A stretch of DNA of 64,000 nucleotides from Orientia tsutsugamushi (GCF_900327275.1 NZ_LS398548.1:2294001-2358000); one strand, 5' to 3'. Counted from the first letter of the stretch, positions 34,439 to 45,040 are shown. Notes: a model not told the origin generated them from the sequence alone. Made by a program: numbers and translations.

Positions 34439-36182
34439 CTAACTTAAGTTTTTTGAGCAATTTATATCCCCAAACAAAAGCTGTATTTAAGTTTTGTAGC
34501 TGCATAGTTAGTTTTGTGATAGGAAAGTTACCAGCAAGCTTTACATAACAAGTTAGGTCTGGTAGGTTCATAATTTCAGATGGCATAACTAAAATCTTTT
34601 TACGCTCAACATTATTCATATTTACCCCATCTCGCATAGTATTTGATCCATATGACAAGTTCTCTTGAGTTTCAATAATTTCTTGCTCACCTAGTGTTAA
34701 TGCTGACTTATAAGCTGTAACCTGATCGCTAACTCGAAAAATAAATTTACTATTAAACAAATCCAGCATAGAAGCACATTCAGCAGCCCCATATATTGCT
34801 TCTAATTGATGAATATTCTGCAATCCAGCAACAAAGCAGCCTCCATACTTTCTACTTTCAGCCAAAGCAACTGGTAAAGACGAAACTTTTTGTAGAGCTG
34901 GCAGTTCATCAAGTATAAACCACATGTTTTTGTTATCATGATTAGGATTTCTACACATCAAAGCCTTGATAGCTATGCTTATCCAAGCTGAAATAAGTGG
35001 GCATAAAGTAGCTCTTTGATTTGGGTTAGCTGTGATAAATAGCCAGCTAGTTTCATTTGAATTACTAAACCATTCTTTTATGCTAAAACTACCTCCAGGC
35101 TTTAAATATTGTAGCGAAGTAATATTCTTTCCAAGCGTAGACTGAATTCCTGCAGAAGTTTCGAGCGCGCTTTCGCTTATAATACCTGATACAGCTGTGT
35201 TTCTAAAAGCTTTTGCAAATTGTCTATTATCAGAGTAAATGATTGTATGAATTAGTTTTATGATATCTTTATCATCCTTATATAGCTTCAATGCTTCAGA
35301 CAAGACTAATTCAGCATTTTTAGCAAAAAAGTCATCAAGTTTAGGAGTATAATTACTAAAACTACTCGCTATATCATGAAAATCAGCTGCTTCAAAACAA
35401 TCATTCCAAGGCAACCATTGCTCACTATTTTTTTCCAAAGGATTAAGCAGTTTATCACATTTAGGGTCAAAAAATCTATCAGTAAAAGCTCCAGTTGTAT
35501 CTACAATTATTGCTCGATCTTTGTGTAATCGAATTTGTGGTAGCAGTTCGTTAAGCATATTAGTTTTACCAGTACCTGTTGTTCCAGTAATCAGAATGTG
35601 TAGCCTTTCACTATTCTTTACTAATGGCAAGCCTCCAAAACGGATTTTCGAGGCCTTTTTAGCGCTTTTTAGCATTTTGGCTAAGCATTTGTATCCTACA
35701 AAATCAGCACCTCTAATTTTGGCCTTAATAATCGTTCTTTTACCTTGAGCTGTAAAGAAAACAATTGAGATTATCACACCAATAGCAAAAACAATTAAGC
35801 TTTCTAACAATGCTGAATTGATTAAGAATTCCCATAATTGCTGTATTTTAAATCCATGTTTGCTTGTATAAAACTCATGCAAAAAGTCTTGAGCATTGAG
35901 GTGCATCCATTTTTTAAACCTTAAACTATAAAACTTAATGCCTATTTGATCGATATCATAAAAATGTTCACCAATTGCTAGCTTAAGCTGTACATATCTT
36001 TCAATTGCAAAATAATACAAGCTGCTCAGAAATACTTTTTGATATAATCGACATATAATCCAGAATATCGATAATCCTAATCCAATTATAAAAACGTTGG
36101 TACTACCTTGCCCAAACATTCTTAACTTATGAGCAAATAACTGCGAGCCCCTGGTGAAATTTCCTTGATTCTGAAAATTCAT
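34428..36182 (-). CDS. traD: F-type type IV coupling protein TraD
   Basis: 584 residues. Two membrane segments (~30-50 and ~122-144) anchor a cytoplasmic VirD4/TraD ATPase: Walker A GTTGTGKT (200-207), Walker B WFILDEL (421-427) and a FVAGLQNIHQL motif. It couples the relaxase-DNA complex to the channel. It is shorter than F TraD (717) and lacks the long acidic C-terminal tail that contacts F TraM. It is last in the leftward transfer operon, 5 bases after the TPR gene. Confidence 0.88.
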   Translation of the reverse strand: MNFQNQGNFTRGSQLFAHKLRMFGQGSTNVFIIGLGLSIFWIICRLYQKVFLSSLYYFAIERYVQLKLAIGEHFYDIDQIGIKFYSLRFKKWMHLNAQDFLHEFYTSKHGFKIQQLWEFLINSALLESLIVFAIGVIISIVFFTAQGKRTIIKAKIRGADFVGYKCLAKMLKSAKKASKIRFGGLPLVKNSERLHILITGTTGTGKTNMLNELLPQIRLHKDRAIIVDTTGAFTDRFFDPKCDKLLNPLEKNSEQWLPWNDCFEAADFHDIASSFSNYTPKLDDFFAKNAELVLSEALKLYKDDKDIIKLIHTIIYSDNRQFAKAFRNTAVSGIISESALETSAGIQSTLGKNITSLQYLKPGGSFSIKEWFSNSNETSWLFITANPNQRATLCPLISAWISIAIKALMCRNPNHDNKNMWFILDELPALQKVSSLPVALAESRKYGGCFVAGLQNIHQLEAIYGAAECASMLDLFNSKFIFRVSDQVTAYKSALTLGEQEIIETQENLSYGSNTMRDGVNMNNVERKKILVMPSEIMNLPDLTCYVKLAGNFPITKLTMQLQNLNTAFVWGYKLLKKLKLVEY

Positions 36183-36187
36183 CTATC

Positions 36188-37327
36188 TCAAGAGTATTTT
36201 TTCAAAATCTGTAGTTTTTGCTCATACTCTTTTACTCCAATAAAATTATCTAATTCTGTTAACTTTTTAAACATTGCTTCGTATTCTGCAATGATATTAG
36301 GATTATATTTAATAGCTAAGTTAAAATTCTCCTTAGCCTTTGAGTACTGTCCTAAACTTACTAATGATATTCCTTTTTCTAGATAGTTTTTAGCAAAATT
36401 AGGATTATATTTAGCAGCTATATCATAATTTTTAATCGCATCTTGATGTTTACCTAATTTTTCAAAAACCATTCCTTTGATATAATAGGAATCTGCACAA
36501 TTTGGATCAATTTTAATAGCTAGGTTACAACTTTCCATTGCTTCTGCATATCTCTTTAATAGATTTAATACATATCCTTTATTATTATAAGCTTTTAAAT
36601 CATTAGGATCGTATTTAATGGCTAAATCAAAATGTTCTATTGCATTCTGAAATTGTCCCAAAATTGCTAAAGTTAAACCTTTATTATGGTATGCTTCAGC
36701 ATAATTTGGTCTATATCTAATAGCTGTATCATAGTTTTCAATAGCCTCTTGAAATTGTCCTAAATTCATTAATACTGTGCCTTTGTTATAATAAGCCTCA
36801 GAATTATCAGATTTATACTTAATAGCAATATCAAAATTTTTAATTGCTTCTTCATACTGGCCTAAGTCGTTCAAAGAAGCTCCTTTATTATTATAAGCAG
36901 TTACATAGTCAGGTTTATATTGAATAGCAAGATCACAAAGTGTTATAGCTTCTTCGTTTTTTCCTAATTTTCTATAAGATACAGCTTTATTATTATATGC
37001 TTCTGCAAAACCAGAATTGTATTTAATAGCAAAATTGAAATTTTCTACAGCTTCTAGCGGCTTTCCCGAATCATCTAAAGCTATTCCTTTACTATTATAT
37101 GCTGATGCATAACTTGGATCATACTTAATAGCAATATCAAAATTTTCTATTGCATCTTGATATTTTTTTAATCTCAAGAAAGAACTTCCAATATTAGAAT
37201 ATTCTTCTGCTAGAATAGCTTTATCATGAATTAAATCTTGTTGTATGCTTTGCTCTGCTGCAACAGTTACTGTATTTAATAATACTAATGATAAAATAAT
37301 AGCTAAATTTTTACACACGTTTTTCAT
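36188..37327 (-). CDS. Exported tetratricopeptide (TPR) repeat protein
   Basis: 379 residues. A signal peptide (hydrophobic core AIILSLVLLNTVTVAA, likely cut near AEQ) is followed by about nine TPR units of 34 residues, built on AYNNKG...LG...EEAIKNFDIAIKY-P. It is probably periplasmic or surface-located and binds protein partners. It lies between traG and traD with 5- and 12-base gaps, so it is expressed with the transfer genes. It is not a known F gene. It could help pore assembly or be cargo riding on the operon. Confidence 0.85.
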   Translation of the reverse strand: MKNVCKNLAIILSLVLLNTVTVAAEQSIQQDLIHDKAILAEEYSNIGSSFLRLKKYQDAIENFDIAIKYDPSYASAYNSKGIALDDSGKPLEAVENFNFAIKYNSGFAEAYNNKAVSYRKLGKNEEAITLCDLAIQYKPDYVTAYNNKGASLNDLGQYEEAIKNFDIAIKYKSDNSEAYYNKGTVLMNLGQFQEAIENYDTAIRYRPNYAEAYHNKGLTLAILGQFQNAIEHFDLAIKYDPNDLKAYNNKGYVLNLLKRYAEAMESCNLAIKIDPNCADSYYIKGMVFEKLGKHQDAIKNYDIAAKYNPNFAKNYLEKGISLVSLGQYSKAKENFNLAIKYNPNIIAEYEAMFKKLTELDNFIGVKEYEQKLQILKKYS

Positions 37328-37339
37328 ATTAATTACTAA

Positions 37340-39973
37340 TCATTTATTACCCTTTAAGTTTTTTACTGCTTCTACTACTTGTTTACCTGTCAAAATAACT
37401 GCTGAATTAGAGGTATTATCAAATTCATCCTGTATTTCTTGAGTCTTATTCTTAATACTATCAGAAATTCGATCAAGATTCTTTATTTTTTCGTTATCAC
37501 TAGAAGTTTGCTTTATATTTTGAGAATACATTTCGTTGCTTTCATCATAGATAGCTTGTAATTGTTCAACATTTTTCTCAAAAGTATTTTGTACATCTTG
37601 TTTAGTAGAAACGTTGCTGTCATTAATATTATGACTCAAATCTTTAGGTACTTCATTGTTGATTTTAGCAACCTCAAAAGCAATTTTTTCTGCTTCAGCT
37701 GAGTGATCTTTAGCCCATCTTGCAGCTTGCTCCTTGCTGCTTATTTCAGGATTTTGATCAATAATAGCATTTAATACAAGTTCATTAATGTTACGATCAA
37801 TAGTGATAGAGTTTTGAGATACATAATTCATGCTATAACTAAGTTGCTCCATTTCTTGTTTAGTTTTAGCTATTTCTTGCCCAACAGATTGTTGTTCAGA
37901 AAGATTAGCATTTAGATTCTCACTTAGTGACTGTACTTCGCTATTTGTACTACTAAGTCTTCTTTCTTCAACTGCACTTTTAATTTTTGATAATGCTTCA
38001 TTATATGACTGCTGTTGATTAGCTGATATACCTTTATTTTGTTCATCTTTCTTGTTTCCTAAAACTCCACTATTAACTCCACCCCAACCGACACTAGCGC
38101 CTGCACTAGTACCACTACTTTTACTGTGGCTACTACCTGTATACTCAGTAGTAGCAATGCTACTAGAACCAATCTCCTGCAGAGCTTGGTATTCGCTCTC
38201 AGTTAGGCCTATAGACAGAGCTTCATCATGAGTTAACCTTCTGCCTATGTCTATGGCCATGGAGTTTCCTGTTGAAATAAGATTGGACTCTTTTTGTGTC
38301 AGTGAATTAAGCCTGCTCTGAGAACTCAAAAACTGGTTTTGATATCCAGTTTGTATCAGTGCAGAAGAGCGGAAGTTATTTCCCAATGAATCTACGTTTT
38401 CATTTATAATTTGTCGACCATCATCCGTTGTAGTGACTTTTATACTACCATCATTAATACTAGCACTCATATCTAATGAAGGAGCTAGGTTTTGTTGAAA
38501 AATAGTTCTATTGCCTATGCTGTAATTATCCATACTCAAGTTATTGTCGACTATATTACTTCCTAAGCTGCTAGCAACTTGTATAGGAGAGAACTGGCTG
38601 GCTAAGTTAGCTGTAGCATGAGCGCAAGCTTTTAGTACTCCCCAAGAAAGCATTGGTATTGATGACGCAAGCATTTGAAATGTAGCATAGCTATATAAAA
38701 TCATCTCTGCAAAGCTTCCTTGCGATAGCATATTCAGCCCATAATCACTACCGAAAGCTCCAGATTTACTGGATAAGCTGATCATTCCTAGACAATGGAT
38801 TATTGTAAAAAATACTGGCCAGCTGCTGACCCATATTATTAACAAAATCCATGTTTTTAATATGTTGTAGCCGCCAGGCAGTAAGCCCATTGGAAATACA
38901 ATAAAGATCATTGAAACTACTACTGCAAAAAAAACAGATTGTAAAATAGGCATCATGTGAGCAGCCATTTCCCCAGCGACTAGATACGAAAATGATTTTT
39001 GAAAGAGCCCTCTGATTGCATGCATACTCACCAGATTAGGATAAATTCGTGATAATGAAAACTTCTCACGCCAGTCATCATATGACTCACGATTAGCATT
39101 AAGTAGCATAGCTTGCTTCATCCATTCATGAATGTCTTGTTGCTCTCTCTGTAAATATTTTAGTGTGTCGCCAGTCATGACTTTTAGTCTTTGACTTAAC
39201 ATGTGTGACTGATCAGATTGAACTCCAATCGCAGCTGCAAAGTTTGTTAAAAGCCCTTCATTTAATTCTTTATGAATTGCTGCCTTAATTAATGGAGTAG
39301 CTTGTCTGCATGTCTTGAAACTAATACCTAAATTACTAGGCTCACGATAATAAATACCGAAATTATTAGGTATATTCTGCTCGATAAATCCTATGATGTC
39401 ATTAGTTTGTTGAGCAGCTGCTTTTTTACCTAAGATATTACCTATGATGTAAGGCTTCATAAAGCATTGTCTAAGAAATTCCTTCGTATTAGTTAAAGTT
39501 ACTGGATCATGTATTTGCACATCTCGAATCTTAGCTACAGCCTTAGCTCCAAACATAATACCAGTTTTTCTGCTCGATAGTCCTTCATAAGCCGGTAAAA
39601 GATGATTTTCCAACATTTTGGACACAAAGTAACTCGTTTGCGATGAAAGAGAAGCAAACATTGCAATACCTATCGGAATATTATCAACTTTTACTGGTGC
39701 ACTCATTGATACCTCATCCTTCAGCCAAACAGTAGCTTTGGGGGCAAATAACAGCGTAAAAATAAATATCGATGGAAAGAACCACTCCATAGCAAAGATG
39801 CCGATATTTCCTCTAAAAATAGCCCTAGTAGCAGCCCATATGCCGCCAATAGTCAAGGCTAAGTGGCCTACTGGAGTGAAGTATTCGCTATTTGAAGCAA
39901 AGACTCTGCCTATGCCGTTAAACACATGCCATAACAGATCTCCACCACCAAATGTGTATATTACGTAATCCAT
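37340..39973 (-). CDS. traG: F-type mating-pair protein TraG
   Basis: 877 residues. The N-terminal ~450 residues carry several membrane segments (for example AVVVSMIFIVFPMGLLPGGY and ILLIIWVSSWPVFFTIIHCL), as in TraG. The C-terminal half is soluble, Ser/Gln/Asn-rich and coiled-coil-like, resembling the periplasmic TraG* region used in mating-pair stabilisation and entry exclusion. Its ATG shares a base with the traH stop, so translation is coupled. Confidence 0.88.
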   Translation of the reverse strand: MDYVIYTFGGGDLLWHVFNGIGRVFASNSEYFTPVGHLALTIGGIWAATRAIFRGNIGIFAMEWFFPSIFIFTLLFAPKATVWLKDEVSMSAPVKVDNIPIGIAMFASLSSQTSYFVSKMLENHLLPAYEGLSSRKTGIMFGAKAVAKIRDVQIHDPVTLTNTKEFLRQCFMKPYIIGNILGKKAAAQQTNDIIGFIEQNIPNNFGIYYREPSNLGISFKTCRQATPLIKAAIHKELNEGLLTNFAAAIGVQSDQSHMLSQRLKVMTGDTLKYLQREQQDIHEWMKQAMLLNANRESYDDWREKFSLSRIYPNLVSMHAIRGLFQKSFSYLVAGEMAAHMMPILQSVFFAVVVSMIFIVFPMGLLPGGYNILKTWILLIIWVSSWPVFFTIIHCLGMISLSSKSGAFGSDYGLNMLSQGSFAEMILYSYATFQMLASSIPMLSWGVLKACAHATANLASQFSPIQVASSLGSNIVDNNLSMDNYSIGNRTIFQQNLAPSLDMSASINDGSIKVTTTDDGRQIINENVDSLGNNFRSSALIQTGYQNQFLSSQSRLNSLTQKESNLISTGNSMAIDIGRRLTHDEALSIGLTESEYQALQEIGSSSIATTEYTGSSHSKSSGTSAGASVGWGGVNSGVLGNKKDEQNKGISANQQQSYNEALSKIKSAVEERRLSSTNSEVQSLSENLNANLSEQQSVGQEIAKTKQEMEQLSYSMNYVSQNSITIDRNINELVLNAIIDQNPEISSKEQAARWAKDHSAEAEKIAFEVAKINNEVPKDLSHNINDSNVSTKQDVQNTFEKNVEQLQAIYDESNEMYSQNIKQTSSDNEKIKNLDRISDSIKNKTQEIQDEFDNTSNSAVILTGKQVVEAVKNLKGNK

Positions 39974-41274
39974 TAACTTTTCTCCTTCGCTATTAAATGC
40001 TGCTCTATTAATCTAGCCCTTTTATCTATTCGATTTGCATCTGTTTGTAGGCTAGTCCATTTCTCATTTGCAAACAGTTGAACTCGATTCAATTCCTTCA
40101 AATATCTTTCTAAATGTTCATTCGAAACTTGCTTAGCACCTAGTGAAGTAACGGCTCTACGTATTTCGGTGATTACTTCCTTCAAATGCTGAACTAATGT
40201 ATAGCTAGCTATTAATTCTGATGAGCTATCTAAAATTGTGACTCCAGAAATAGATTCTAATATGATATAATCATAAATTGGAAATATATCTCCAATCGAA
40301 GATAAAAAGGCTATCTCAGAGTCAGTGAATTCAGAATTATTCTCAAAGTTAATTTTTAGATTCTTCAATTGTTGTTTAGCTTTACCTGCATAAGATTTCT
40401 CTGGCAATATTGTGATATTTCGTTGCAAGCTTGGATGCAAGCAACTGACATTATCACAACTGTAAATCGAGGCTGATTCTCCGCCTTTTAAATGACTAAT
40501 CCAACTTTTTTCATCCTGAGCTAATGAGTCATAAAAGTGTACATTATTGTTTGTAACCACGATAGTGCCAGTCATAGACATGATTGAATCACGCATATCT
40601 GATGGTATTCCAACCTTTGCTGCTGCTTTAGTGAAGATGTTATAATCATCCAGCATTAGCTCTGGATCCTTGTTTTGTGCTTGTCGCAGAGATTGTTTTT
40701 GGGCTAAATCATTACGACATTTTTTACCAGCTGCAAAATAATCAAATCCACTTTGTGACTGTATATCACGGCAAACAGCTTCTCTCATAGCCCAGTTTCT
40801 TGGTAAAGCTGTAGCAAATAATGCTTTTGTTAATTCACAATCTCCTTTGGCAAATTGATTCATCTCCATTGCTAGATTACGTAAGTCCTTAAGAGCATTT
40901 TCGATCTGTGGAGCAAATGTTTTTAATCCTAATGAAAATGCATAAACTTTAGCTTGAGAACCAATATTCTTCATTAGTTGAACTAATTCTTCTCCAGAAA
41001 TAACAGAGAAGCTACCAAGATAGGCATCAATACCGCTACAGCTCATGTTTAAAGATGGTGGAGTTATAGCAAATGGCTGAAATGATGTTTGGCTTGTTCG
41101 AGCAGACAATCCACCGGCTGCATAATATCCAGCCGCTTGATCTTGATATGATCCAGATCTAGTAACATTAACACTCATTCCTTGAAATACGTTTTCGATA
41201 TTCCAAGCCAGTGATACTGGAGCTTGTAGCAATAATAGCATTGTAATGACATAAACTCTGATTCTAATGCTCAT
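39973..41274 (-). CDS. traH: F-type pilus assembly protein TraH
   Basis: 433 residues with a signal peptide (VITMLLLLQAPVSLA). The mature start contains the TraH hallmark Gly-rich segment (AAGYYAAGGLSARTS) and paired Cys residues (MSCSGIDAYLG, GDCELTKAL, CRDIQ). It acts in the periplasm in pilus extension, with TraF, TraW and TrbB-like partners. Overlaps traF by 4 bases. Length is near F TraH (458). Confidence 0.88.
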   Translation of the reverse strand: MSIRIRVYVITMLLLLQAPVSLAWNIENVFQGMSVNVTRSGSYQDQAAGYYAAGGLSARTSQTSFQPFAITPPSLNMSCSGIDAYLGSFSVISGEELVQLMKNIGSQAKVYAFSLGLKTFAPQIENALKDLRNLAMEMNQFAKGDCELTKALFATALPRNWAMREAVCRDIQSQSGFDYFAAGKKCRNDLAQKQSLRQAQNKDPELMLDDYNIFTKAAAKVGIPSDMRDSIMSMTGTIVVTNNNVHFYDSLAQDEKSWISHLKGGESASIYSCDNVSCLHPSLQRNITILPEKSYAGKAKQQLKNLKINFENNSEFTDSEIAFLSSIGDIFPIYDYIILESISGVTILDSSSELIASYTLVQHLKEVITEIRRAVTSLGAKQVSNEHLERYLKELNRVQLFANEKWTSLQTDANRIDKRARLIEQHLIAKEKS

Positions 41275-41969
41275 GCGGTCTCCAATTTATGATAATATCT
41301 ATCGATTGCTAGAATATTGTCGATAATTTTATCTTCAGAGATTATGCTTCTAGCTACTGCATATATTTTTTTACCATCGCTAGCTACTAGATATAATACA
41401 GGCACAACATGCTTAGGATTTAATTTATTTAGTAACTCATTATTCTTACTGACAGCTAGCAACTGAAATGCATATTTATTAGCAAAGCTCTGAACAATAG
41501 GAATAAAGGCTTTACATAGCAAGCAATCTTGTTTAACTTGCAAAATTAATCCCCAGTTTTTAGCAATGTTTTTGAGTTTTAAGTCGTTTTTCTGCTCTGA
41601 TTTTTCTTGATACAGCTTTCTATGTAAGCTATTAGATGGCTCATGAGCATTAATCAGTTGATAATCAAGTAGAGTAGCTAGTTGCCACATAGTAGCAAAC
41701 TTATGAGCCTTCTCCATGATTTGCTTCTGCAATCTTTGTGCTGTAATTACATTTTCGAGCGTTGGATTATCAAGCGCTATACGCTGAGCTCGATTAAATT
41801 GCTCCTTTAATTCCTCGATTCTATGATCATGAGTCCAACTCATCAACTTAGAACTAGAGTTATTAAGCTCATGATCATGTTTATCATTATACCATAGAAA
41901 TCCTGTTGGTGAAGCATCAACAGTGGATAAATGACTAATTAATATCATAAACATTAATAATCTGCTCAT
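41271..41969 (-). CDS. traF: F-type pilus assembly protein TraF (thioredoxin-like)
   Basis: 232 residues. A signal peptide (LLMFMILISHLSTVDA) is followed by a helical region and a thioredoxin-like fold with the pair Cys-Leu-Leu-Cys in KQDCLLCKAFIP. Unlike F TraF, this one keeps a CxxC, so it may act as a disulfide oxidoreductase for the Cys-rich TraN, TraU and TraH. No separate TrbB-like isomerase is seen. It overlaps its neighbours by 4 bases on both sides. Confidence 0.85.
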   Translation of the reverse strand: MSRLLMFMILISHLSTVDASPTGFLWYNDKHDHELNNSSSKLMSWTHDHRIEELKEQFNRAQRIALDNPTLENVITAQRLQKQIMEKAHKFATMWQLATLLDYQLINAHEPSNSLHRKLYQEKSEQKNDLKLKNIAKNWGLILQVKQDCLLCKAFIPIVQSFANKYAFQLLAVSKNNELLNKLNPKHVVPVLYLVASDGKKIYAVARSIISEDKIIDNILAIDRYYHKLETA

Positions 41970-43660
41970 TTAGACTGACTTTGTTGCATACGATGAACTT
42001 TATCTTTGATGCCTGCAATAATGTCTTTGTTCATGCTGTTTTGAGCCTTAGTGAGTATATCACCAAATAGTTCGTCCATATTGATTTTAGTGAAATCAAC
42101 TTTTTGTAATTCCTTAACAGTAAGGCCTCTACAATTTGGACATTCAGGTGTTCCAAAGTCTATTTTTAGCTGTTTTCTTGCTTCTTCCTGAAAAATTCTA
42201 GCAAGTTTTGACTGAAAGCAGCAATAAGTAGACTTTCTAGCTAAGCAAATACCTAATATCGGAATTCTTGAAGAACAGTAGGTACCGATATAGTAGCAAT
42301 AACCTTTTTTTCTATATAGAGCTAATTCTTGTTCCTTAGATTTACATTGCGATAAGCCTATATCACGCCCCCAGCCAGTCATTGAAGAGCAGCAATTCAA
42401 AAAACTAAATACATCTTTTTTGCATTTTCGATGTTTACCTGAAAATACAGAAACGGGATTTGTTTTAATGTCTTTGCTCATCTGATTTAGCATCGCTATA
42501 TGAGCTACTTTAGCTATATCCCTGTTTGGTATAATAGTTGGAGTATTGCAATTGCCTCCTAAACAAAAGATTGAGTTATTACGCAATGATGAGTGTAGCA
42601 TTGTTTGCTTCTCAGTTGAACAGCTATAATCGTGCTGCCAGAGTAAACAAATATTTGCTACTGATTTTTGGCAAGTGCTGTTTTTTAATTCGCAATTTTG
42701 AATTTTAAGGTGTTTGCAACCATCTTTTGGATCGCTAGTACAAGAAAAAACAATCTTTTGTTTCCAATATGGACGATTGACTTTAAACTTGTCAAAAAAT
42801 ACTCTATCACCACCATCATAGTTGATTCTATTGACCTCATAGCATTCGTTACTTTCTGTTAATTGCTCAAGTTCAGGGTTTAAAACTTTCCAATATTCTG
42901 CTACTTTCCTTAGTTCTTGAGTCTTATCTCTGTAGTCATAGTGAAGTATACATATTTTTTCATTTACTTCTAATAACAAATTTCTACCAACATGGTGTAT
43001 AGATGCACCAAGCCTATTAGCAATAGCCCATTTCATTTGTTTTACAATTGCTTCGGGATCATCTGCTAGGCAGTATACTTGCGCATCTAATTCATCATCA
43101 TAGACATCGCTACGACTATTAATCCAATTACTATGATTCTCCTTTATTTCTTCTGTTGCAAATTCCATTTGCCGGCTTTGCCATGGAAGCCATACATTCT
43201 CTAATTTGCACTCAACGTTTAATTCTCGAATAAGTTCAATATTGAACTTACTGCCTTCAGTACAACTTTGAATGATTTCAGTATTAGTTGTACTTGTCTG
43301 AGTTACGAAGTTACTGCTATCAAGGGCACTTAAAGGATCAGATTCAATTCTCATTGAATTAGCTATCATATAATTTTGATCGTTGATATTATGTTGAGTT
43401 AAGGCATTGTTTTTACTGTTTTCAGCTTGAAATAACATTGCCCCACTTTCTGTACTAAGCTGATTACGGCCATGATAGGTTAAATCCTCATCATTATTAG
43501 GATAATTGACATTACTACCTTGATGAAATAATTCTTGTGTATTTGAAGAATTTCCAAGATTTACATTATAGTTGCTAGCTTCATTATAACTGCTTTGCAT
43601 TGAAGCTAAACAACAATTGATGTTCAATATTATCAAAACTAGTACTATAAGTTGCTTCAT
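41966..43660 (-). CDS. traN: F-type mating-pair stabilisation protein TraN
   Basis: 564 residues. Signal peptide at the start (LIVLVLIILNINCCLA). The protein is very Cys-rich from ~130 to the end (for example CKKDVFSFLNCCSSMTGWG and CYYIGTYCSS), as in the TraN outer-membrane adhesin. The first ~120 mature residues are low-complexity Ser/Asn/Gln. It stabilises mating pairs at the cell surface; in F it recognises recipient outer-membrane proteins, and the partner here is unknown. Overlaps trbC by 4 bases. Confidence 0.87.
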   Translation of the reverse strand: MKQLIVLVLIILNINCCLASMQSSYNEASNYNVNLGNSSNTQELFHQGSNVNYPNNDEDLTYHGRNQLSTESGAMLFQAENSKNNALTQHNINDQNYMIANSMRIESDPLSALDSSNFVTQTSTTNTEIIQSCTEGSKFNIELIRELNVECKLENVWLPWQSRQMEFATEEIKENHSNWINSRSDVYDDELDAQVYCLADDPEAIVKQMKWAIANRLGASIHHVGRNLLLEVNEKICILHYDYRDKTQELRKVAEYWKVLNPELEQLTESNECYEVNRINYDGGDRVFFDKFKVNRPYWKQKIVFSCTSDPKDGCKHLKIQNCELKNSTCQKSVANICLLWQHDYSCSTEKQTMLHSSLRNNSIFCLGGNCNTPTIIPNRDIAKVAHIAMLNQMSKDIKTNPVSVFSGKHRKCKKDVFSFLNCCSSMTGWGRDIGLSQCKSKEQELALYRKKGYCYYIGTYCSSRIPILGICLARKSTYCCFQSKLARIFQEEARKQLKIDFGTPECPNCRGLTVKELQKVDFTKINMDELFGDILTKAQNSMNKDIIAGIKDKVHRMQQSQSK

Positions 43661-44052
43661 GGAGTATTCTCATTCATAATTTCTAATGCTGTTGCTAAAG
43701 GAATATGGCCAGTTAATTTCTTGGTTAATCCTCTTTTTTCATCATCTATTACTATCACTGGTACAACATCAACCTTATATTTCTCAAACAAGCTAGGATC
43801 TATATCGAAGCTAATATCAAGCTCCATAGTTTTATTCTTTGTTTGTGTAAATGAGTTATTAATTAACCCACGCATAACTAATCGAGCTCCAGACTTTTGA
43901 GATTCAGCAAAATAGCTTTTTAAAGCCTCATCACTCATTGAAAATGAGACAAAAATAAAAGTTTTTTGCTTGTCCAAAAAAAAAGCATTAGCATTATTAA
44001 CAAATAATAAAACCATCAACATCATTACTCGTATAACCATATTCTTCTCCAA
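43657..44052 (-). CDS. trbC: F-type pilus assembly protein TrbC
   Basis: 131 residues. A signal peptide (MVIRVMMLMVLLFVNNANA) precedes the TrbC core: FIFVSFSMSDEALKSYF, GARLVMRGLINNSF and FEKYKVDVVPVIV. It is periplasmic and works in pilus assembly with TraW. F TrbC is longer (212), so this is a compact version. 10 bases separate it from traU. Confidence 0.82.
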   Translation of the reverse strand: MEKNMVIRVMMLMVLLFVNNANAFFLDKQKTFIFVSFSMSDEALKSYFAESQKSGARLVMRGLINNSFTQTKNKTMELDISFDIDPSLFEKYKVDVVPVIVIDDEKRGLTKKLTGHIPLATALEIMNENTP

Positions 44053-44062
44053 GCTTTATAAA

Positions 44063-45040
44063 TCAAAGCAAACAACAATCTCTTTTTCGCCAAATTAAGT
44101 AACCAAAATCTTCACCATTAACTGGAAATTCTCTGCCAGCTTGCCATATAGCTTCTGTTTGACCTATGCTCTTACAGGATTTAGTTTCTGGAATCGGATA
44201 AGTCATTTGTAGTCGATACTGACTTTTCTTTATGATAGGCATAGGATACTTGCCACATAGGCCTTTATAACCATAATATCCCCATAACATCAGCTGCCTA
44301 TGCATCTTAGCCATAAATTTACTTACCATTAATACAGATGTTCCAACTCCACCATTATGAGCAGCAGCAGTTCCAGTAAAAGGGTAAAGCATTCCTTGAC
44401 ATCCAGCACACCAAAAAGCATAATCACTTGCTAATAAACCAGCGCTACAACTCATGCAATCAGCTATACATGCTTGATAAGCAGCTACATTTTGAAACAA
44501 CAACGTTTCTGGATTTAAAATCGCAGATTTAGCATCATCACTCCATAATGGATCAAACTCTGTTAAATATGCTATATCGACTGCAGCCATTTCCAGACAA
44601 ATAAAATCAAGCAAAATTTCCAGCCAGTAAATCACGGGATAGACATACCAATGAATGTGGTAAAAAGCACTTCCTTCAGCCTCATCTTTCATGCCTTTTT
44701 GAGTAGCAGTTCCAAATGACAAACCTCCAAGACTTACCATACACATTGGTGACTTTGTAACGTCTACAAGGCGTACTGGCTCCCAAAATCCTACCGGAAT
44801 ACCAGGTATAGGCACTGGAATCCCTGGCTTAGGACAAAGACATATAAGTCTACCAGAAGCATTAGTATCAGGCATTGAACTACTTACTACCTTAAATCCA
44901 GCTATAGTAATTGGAAACAAGCACTTCCAACACACATCTGTTATAGGATTTACAAATCTTCCAACACATCCAGCAGCTGCATAACAGTTATTAGCTGTTA
45001 TAGACATTACTATCGCAAACAAAATTACCAGTTCCTTCAC
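44063..45040 (-). CDS. traU: F-type DNA transfer protein TraU
   Basis: 325 residues with a signal peptide (VILFAIVMSITANNCYAAA) and the TraU signature GRFVNPITDVCWKCLFPI, plus many paired Cys (CIADCMSCSAG, FWCAGCQG). Close to F TraU (330). Periplasmic, needed for DNA transfer. It starts with GTG directly after the TGA of the small gene upstream, so translation is almost certainly coupled. Confidence 0.9.
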   Translation of the reverse strand: MKELVILFAIVMSITANNCYAAAGCVGRFVNPITDVCWKCLFPITIAGFKVVSSSMPDTNASGRLICLCPKPGIPVPIPGIPVGFWEPVRLVDVTKSPMCMVSLGGLSFGTATQKGMKDEAEGSAFYHIHWYVYPVIYWLEILLDFICLEMAAVDIAYLTEFDPLWSDDAKSAILNPETLLFQNVAAYQACIADCMSCSAGLLASDYAFWCAGCQGMLYPFTGTAAAHNGGVGTSVLMVSKFMAKMHRQLMLWGYYGYKGLCGKYPMPIIKKSQYRLQMTYPIPETKSCKSIGQTEAIWQAGREFPVNGEDFGYLIWRKRDCCLL

